64,000 nucleotides of DNA, taken from NCBI RefSeq assembly GCF_900156575.1, contig NZ_FTNY01000002.1, positions 434,001-498,000 on the forward strand, in the 5' to 3' direction. Positions 61,527 through 64,000 of the stretch are shown here, piece by piece. The notes under the pieces were generated by a model, which did no database searches, was not told the DNA's origin, and saw only the letters and a list, made by a program, of their open reading frames with translations. A program made the translations under genes and the position numbers. The stretch is from Chryseobacterium shigense (GTDB taxonomy: Bacteria; Bacteroidota; Bacteroidia; Flavobacteriales; Weeksellaceae). How positions within the stretch are numbered: position 1 is the first letter of the stretch; every line of letters begins with the position of its first letter.

Positions 61527-62450
61527 TTATTGCAGTTCGATATCGAATGTCGTTAATTCTTTGAATTGTCTCAATCTTTCGAACATATCAGATTCATTTA
61601 CTTCCTGAATTCTTTCTGTTCCAAATTTCTCAACGGTGAAAGAAGCCATGGCAGAACCTACGATCAAAGCAGACTTCATCGTTTCGAAATCTACCTTTCC
61701 TTTTTTAGCAAGATAAGCGGCAAAACCTCCGGCAAAAGTATCTCCGGCTCCGGTAGGATCGAAAACTTCTTCCAGTGGAAGCGCAGGGATAGCAAATACT
61801 TTATTGTCGTGGAAAAGTAAAGCTCCGTGCTCTCCTTTTTTGATGATCACATAATCAGGACCCATGGTGTGGATCTTTTTAGCTGCTTTTACCAGAGAAT
61901 ACTCTCCTGAAAGCTGTCTTGCCTCTTCATCGTTGATGGTAATAACGTCTGTTTTGGCAATCATATCCATTAAAATATCCCAGGCTGAATCCATCCAGAA
62001 GTTCATGGTATCAAGGATAACCAATTTAGGACGGTTGTTCATTTTTTCCAATACGGATAACTGAACACCAGGGTGTAGGTTTCCAAGCAGAAGAATCTCT
62101 GCATCTTGCATAGAATCTGGAATTTTCGGATCAAAATTTTCTAAGACATTCACTTCTGTAGCTAAAGTGTCTCTGGTATTCAAATCGTTATGGTATTTTC
62201 CAGACCAGAAAAATGTTTTTCCTTCTTTTACGATTTCAATTCCTTCAATATTTACCTCTCTGTCTGTGAACATATCAAGATGCTCCTGTGGGAAATCTCC
62301 TCCAACAACAGAAACAATACCGGATTTAACACCTAAAATAGATGAAGTAATGCCGATATAAGTGGCTGCACCTCCTAAAATTTTATCCGTTTTACCAAAT
62401 GGTGTTTCGATCGCATCAAATGCAACGCTTCCTACAACTAAAAGTTTCAT
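61527..62450 (-). CDS. PfkB-family carbohydrate kinase
   Basis: 307 residues from ATG 62450 (MKLLVVGSVAFDAIETPFG). Features: sugar-binding KILGGAATYIGITSSILG, NDEEARQLSG, and catalytic DPTGAGDTFAGGFAAYLAKK. The group includes ribokinase, adenosine kinase and related sugar kinases of Bacteroidota; substrate undefined. Only 27 bp from gldD on the same strand, so cotranscribed with it although the functions are not obviously related. Confidence 0.9.
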   Translation of the reverse strand: MKLLVVGSVAFDAIETPFGKTDKILGGAATYIGITSSILGVKSGIVSVVGGDFPQEHLDMFTDREVNIEGIEIVKEGKTFFWSGKYHNDLNTRDTLATEVNVLENFDPKIPDSMQDAEILLLGNLHPGVQLSVLEKMNNRPKLVILDTMNFWMDSAWDILMDMIAKTDVITINDEEARQLSGEYSLVKAAKKIHTMGPDYVIIKKGEHGALLFHDNKVFAIPALPLEEVFDPTGAGDTFAGGFAAYLAKKGKVDFETMKSALIVGSAMASFTVEKFGTERIQEVNESDMFERLRQFKELTTFDIELQ

Positions 62451-62477
62451 ATATTTTTCAATGTATTTTAAAGTCAA

Positions 62478-63035
62478 TTATTTTTTCCATTCAAAAGTGT
62501 CCAGCAGATGTTTCATATCATTTTTGATATAGTTTACTGCCGGGGCCAAAGAATCCGGTTTGGGTCTTGTATTAAAGTATAAATAAGCAGTCACGAAATG
62601 TTTCGTACTGTCTGTAATGTAAAATTGAAGATTGGAAGCAGTCTGTCCTTTCAGCTCATAGAAGTTCCCGTATACTTTTTTATCAGGGTATTCAAATGAC
62701 TTGGTATCTATGGAACTTGCTTTTACGGTATGCTCATAGACCATTTTCTCAGTTTCTTTGATATGGTCTGCAAAATCATTCTGTATCGGGTAATAGGTTA
62801 CAAAAAGCTTTGCTTTCATTTTCGGGTAGTTGATGTAGTACCAGCACGGCCTTTTAGCATCACTAATGGATGCAAAATCTGAATATTCAAAGGTATAGGC
62901 ACAGTTATTCTCAAACTTCTGATATTTCGGTGCAGGATATTCCAGACGGAGTTCACCATACGGTTTTGGAACATGATCTTTTCCACACGAAATTAAAAGC
63001 AATGACACGAAAATAAAAATGACGTTTTTTATCAT
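62478..63035 (-). CDS. gldD: Gliding motility lipoprotein GldD
   Basis: 185 residues from ATG 63035. Lipobox LISC (FIFVSLLLISC), then the GldD core: KPYGELRLEYPAPKYQKF, CAYTFEYSDFASISDAKRPC-like segment and FVTAYLYFNTRPKPDSLAPA. GldD is required for gliding and for the type IX secretion apparatus in Flavobacterium johnsoniae. The neighbouring mutY gene is the typical genome context. Confidence 0.93.
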   Translation of the reverse strand: MIKNVIFIFVSLLLISCGKDHVPKPYGELRLEYPAPKYQKFENNCAYTFEYSDFASISDAKRPCWYYINYPKMKAKLFVTYYPIQNDFADHIKETEKMVYEHTVKASSIDTKSFEYPDKKVYGNFYELKGQTASNLQFYITDSTKHFVTAYLYFNTRPKPDSLAPAVNYIKNDMKHLLDTFEWKK

Positions 63036-63079
63036 TTTGCAAAAGTACAAATTAGATTTTAGATTTTGGGAGACAAATT

Positions 63080-64000
63080 TCAGTCTTTCAGTGCGTTTTG
63101 GATGTAGTTTTCCAAAGGCTTGGGAAAAGATTTATCGTGAGAGTCTTCAAAGTCTGTAATGAGGTAATGATTTTGTGCTATGAAACGGTCCCAAACGGCT
63201 TCTGAATCCATCTCAACGTTTGAAATTTCAATGGTCAGATTCTTATGGGTTAGTTTATGGGTGATCGTCTTTACGTTTCTGATGAATAGTTCCATATCTT
63301 CAGAAATAGTATCCGGAAACTCGAATAATTTTTTCCAGATAAAATCATCTTTTCTCTGCCGGATCAAAAACTGTCCGTTTCTATGGACGAAATAGTATTT
63401 CAACGCGAGATCCTGTGCTTTCACCTTTTTTGTTTTTACAGGATAATCTGATGTTTTATCAAGAGAAAATGCGAGACAGTCATCATTGACGGGACATTCC
63501 CCGCAAAGTGGATTTTTAGGTTTACAGATTTCTGAGCCAAGATCCATCATGGCCTGATTAAAATCGCCTACATTTTCCGGCATGACCAGTCCGGCCAATT
63601 GAGAGAAATAGGAAAAGGCCCGTGAGCTGGAAATATCAAAATCATCTGCAAAAATGCGGCTTAAAACTCTGTAAAAATTTCCATCAACCGCCGGCATTCT
63701 GCCTCCAAAACAAATGCTTGATACTGCAGCAGCGGTATATTTGCCTACACCTTTTAATTTTAAAATTTCTTCATAATCTGCAGGGAAAACTCCATGGTAA
63801 TCATTCATGATCTGTTGTGAAGCTTTATGGATATTAATGGCCCGTGAATAATATCCGAGTCCTTTCCAATAAAGCAACACTTCATTTTCTTCAGCATCGG
63901 CCAGAGTTTTGACATCCGGAAACCTTTTAATGAAATTATTGTAATGATTCAGTCCCTGACTGATCCTGGTCTGCTGAAAAACAATTTCACAGATCCATAT
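63080..64000 (-). CDS. mutY: A/G-specific adenine glycosylase, N-terminus beyond window edge
   Basis: The frame is open to the window end, so about 25 N-terminal residues are missing. Visible: WICEIVFQQTRISQGLNHY with the catalytic Glu, YWKGLGYYSRA, LKGVGKYTAAAVSSICFG (helix-hairpin-helix), VDGNFYRVLSRIFA, MMDLGSEICKPKNPLCGECP with the 4Fe-4S cysteines, and a C-terminal Nudix-like 8-oxoG recognition domain (FLIRQRKDDFIWKKLFEFPD). It removes adenine mispaired with 8-oxoguanine. Upstream of gldD by 44 bp on the same strand. Confidence 0.95.
   Translation of the reverse strand: MWICEIVFQQTRISQGLNHYNNFIKRFPDVKTLADAEENEVLLYWKGLGYYSRAINIHKASQQIMNDYHGVFPADYEEILKLKGVGKYTAAAVSSICFGGRMPAVDGNFYRVLSRIFADDFDISSSRAFSYFSQLAGLVMPENVGDFNQAMMDLGSEICKPKNPLCGECPVNDDCLAFSLDKTSDYPVKTKKVKAQDLALKYYFVHRNGQFLIRQRKDDFIWKKLFEFPDTISEDMELFIRNVKTITHKLTHKNLTIEISNVEMDSEAVWDRFIAQNHYLITDFEDSHDKSFPKPLENYIQNALKD

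Overview
The window looks like a chromosomal segment of a Chryseobacterium-like member of the Bacteroidota (Flavobacteriia, Weeksellaceae). Support: low GC; many promoters of the flavobacterial type (TTG, about 17-23 bp spacer, TAnnTTTG) without Shine-Dalgarno sequences; gldD beside mutY; FucP-type sugar transporters; an ABC permease fused to an M1 peptidase; and small bacteriocin-like peptides with an LKKLNR-type leader. No rRNA, CRISPR array, intact insertion sequence or prophage was seen. Genus-level assignment is inference.

Layout. 1-4.4 kb: a cut-off hypothetical gene, an ATP-grasp protein, small hypothetical genes, a YcgL-type nucleotidyltransferase, a TfoX N-terminal protein and a DUF2975/XRE pair. 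4.7-8.7 kb: ABC ATPase plus a permease fused to an M1 peptidase. 9-14.8 kb: pnp, a sugar transporter, rpsO and small membrane or exported proteins. 14.8-15.8 kb: a 100-bp tandem repeat followed by three tandem genes for short precursors with a leader and a six-cysteine, knottin-like core. 16-21.3 kb: mgtE, a BtuF-like protein, a GAF protein, a conserved unknown, an MBL-fold enzyme and tRNA-Leu(CAA). 22.1-27.9 kb: a mannitol/fructose locus (fructokinase, outer membrane protein, FucP-type transporter, mannitol dehydrogenase family enzyme) read away from a LacI regulator, with twin GGGAACGTTCCC operators between. 28-34 kb: a cysteine-repeat exported protein, then two ferritin-like proteins, a fasciclin protein, exported MsrB, and an ECF sigma/anti-sigma pair. 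35-43 kb: a DEAD-box helicase with a cold-shock protein, lgt, a LytTR two-component system, a DoxX protein, an SDR enzyme, and a second cold-shock-domain gene that shares a promoter and 5' leader element with the helicase. 43-50.6 kb: a tripartite RND efflux operon with a small exported protein in front, and an L,D-transpeptidase/TIGR02117 pair. 50.7-53 kb: a 26-residue basic ORF, queG, a rhodanese and an HD protein. 53-57.6 kb: an AT-rich, gene-poor segment holding one large gene plus decayed ORFs. 57.6-64 kb: hydrolase, flavin enzyme, parvulin, PfkB kinase, gldD and partial mutY.

Most notable content. (1) The 850-residue product of 53999-56551 (minus) has a signal peptide, an ADP-ribosyltransferase-like domain with R-WD, STT and QxE motifs, and four C-terminal ricin-B-type modules. 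This is the architecture of pierisin and mosquitocidal toxin, and QxE points to the DNA-guanine-modifying branch. (2) Three consecutive small precursors have the C-C-CC-C-C cysteine framework of knottins. (3) Two cold-shock genes 7 kb apart share a conserved promoter plus 5' leader. (4) An ECF sigma factor appears to start at AUU, and an 11-bp motif shared by the fasciclin and msrB upstream regions is a candidate promoter for it.
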